Below are positions 20,409 to 21,043 of a DNA stretch of 21,043 bases, piece by piece. Position numbers and translations under genes: made by a program. Positions within the stretch are counted from its first letter, which is position 1; each line of letters begins with the position of its first letter. The notes beneath the pieces are model-generated. The model worked only from the letters and a program-made list of their open reading frames with translations. It was not told where the DNA came from and made no database searches. The stretch is from Anaerolineaceae bacterium UBA4799. GTDB taxonomy: Bacteria; Chloroflexota; Anaerolineae; Anaerolineales; Anaerolineaceae. The stretch spans positions 1 through 21,043 of the forward strand of contig DHGL01000004.1 in NCBI GenBank assembly GCA_002402725.1, read 5' to 3'.

Positions 20409-21043
20409 ATGGATGACGGGATTGTAATATGCACGAAATGCGGTAAGCCTTATCCATCCGCAGGAACACCCTACCGGTGCCTTTGCGGAGGTATCTACGA
20501 TTTTGCGCATTTTCCCGCCTTCGCGTTGCCGCCAGAGGTGATGCCCCGGGGTTTATGGAAATTCAAAGACTCTCTGGGATTGCCTGTTGGTGCGCCGACA
20601 GTGTCCCTCGGGGAGGGTGATACGGCGTTGTTGCCGTGGTGTTTTCAAAATCGTGCTGCCTATCTGAAAATGGAAAGTCAGAACCCGACGGGTTCATATA
20701 AGGACCGGGGAACAGCTGTGTTGACCAGTTTTTTGCTGGCGCGTGGCGTGAACGAGGTGGTTGAAGATTCATCTGGCAATGCTGGCGCATCATTGGCGGC
20801 GTACTGCGCCAGAGCGGGGATCAAAGCGTCTATATATATCCCGGAAACGGCTTCCGGACCTAAGCGCTGGCAAATTGAGATGTACGGAGCGGTGGTGCAC
20901 CGCATCCCCGGACCAAGGGGCAATGCGGCAGAGGCTGTGTTGCAAGCTGTGAACACTGGTAAAGTGTATGCCAGCCACGCGTATATGCCTTTTGGATTAA
21001 CTGGTATCGCCACCATTGCCTACGAGATCTGGCACGCGCTCGG
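20409..21043 (+). CDS. thrC: Threonine synthase-like PLP enzyme, 5' part (cut by window end)
   Basis: An open frame runs from ATG 20409 to the last base, with 211 complete codons visible and no stop. The N-terminus has a small zinc-ribbon-like knuckle (Cys8, Cys11, Cys24, Cys26) as in many threonine synthases. The fold type II PLP domain follows: TVSLGEGDTALLP, MESQNPTGSYKDRG with PLP Lys98, EDSSGNAGASLAAYCARAG for phosphate/cofactor binding, and IYIPETASGPKRWQIEMYGA. Threonine synthase converts O-phosphohomoserine to threonine. Related enzymes (cysteate synthase, threonine dehydratase) share these motifs, and the missing C-terminal half prevents a firm choice, but the ribbon favours threonine synthase. 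Confidence 0.85.
   Translation, partial: MDDGIVICTKCGKPYPSAGTPYRCLCGGIYDFAHFPAFALPPEVMPRGLWKFKDSLGLPVGAPTVSLGEGDTALLPWCFQNRAAYLKMESQNPTGSYKDRGTAVLTSFLLARGVNEVVEDSSGNAGASLAAYCARAGIKASIYIPETASGPKRWQIEMYGAVVHRIPGPRGNAAEAVLQAVNTGKVYASHAYMPFGLTGIATIAYEIWHAL

Noticed and set aside
1..21043. CRISPR arrays, insertion sequences, tRNA or rRNA genes, phage or defence islands
   Set aside because: None is visible: no regularly spaced repeats, no transposase or integrase frame, and the genes are mainly metabolic and housekeeping.

Overview
The window looks like ordinary chromosome of a free-living bacterium, most probably a member of the Chloroflexota (Anaerolineae-like). That placement is inference from protein flavour: a serine hydroxymethyltransferase fused to an aminomethyltransferase, a LysN-type aminotransferase, a TGS/uridine-kinase fusion, and GH57 next to GH13. 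No marker gene was searched. There are no rRNAs, tRNAs, CRISPR arrays, phage genes or insertion sequences. Fourteen protein genes are supported; the first (GH57) and the last (threonine synthase-like) are cut by the window edges.

Layout. 1-3548 (+): the 3' part of a GH57 amylase/pullulanase-type enzyme with C-terminal beta-sandwich modules, then an intracellular GH13 alpha-glucosidase, forming an alpha-glucan utilisation pair closed by an intrinsic terminator. 3754-5478 (+): a TGS/ThrRS-like plus uridine-kinase-like nucleoside kinase. It converges on a minus-strand operon (9912 down to 5520) of a 1042-residue GlyA-GcvT fusion and a LysN-like aminotransferase; the two units share a bidirectional terminator. 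The GlyA-GcvT leader holds a strong hairpin with a U-tract just before the ribosome binding site and a possible antiterminator, so it looks like an attenuator or riboswitch with no class I recognise. 10293-13596 (+): an apparent operon of an 11-TM subtilase, a TTG-started ECF sigma factor and an 80-residue single-TM protein; this is the best candidate for an undescribed signalling system.

13601-20342: housekeeping and small genes in alternating orientation. These are a monothiol glutaredoxin-like protein with an extra helical domain (-), fmt (+), mutS (-), a multi-zinc-ribbon protein (-), an aldo/keto reductase (+) and scpA (-). From 20409 (+) a threonine synthase-like gene runs off the window.

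Genes working together: GH57 and GH13 degrade alpha-glucans. GlyA-GcvT couples serine/glycine and one-carbon (THF) metabolism and could feed formyl-THF to Fmt. The subtilase, sigma factor and small membrane protein are co-oriented with short gaps and probably act together. Several genes (grx-like, fmt, scpA) have a -10 element placed so that the transcript would start at or within a few bases of the start codon and lack a Shine-Dalgarno, whereas others have clear Shine-Dalgarno sites. All functions are read from sequence motifs by eye; no database search or folding program was run.
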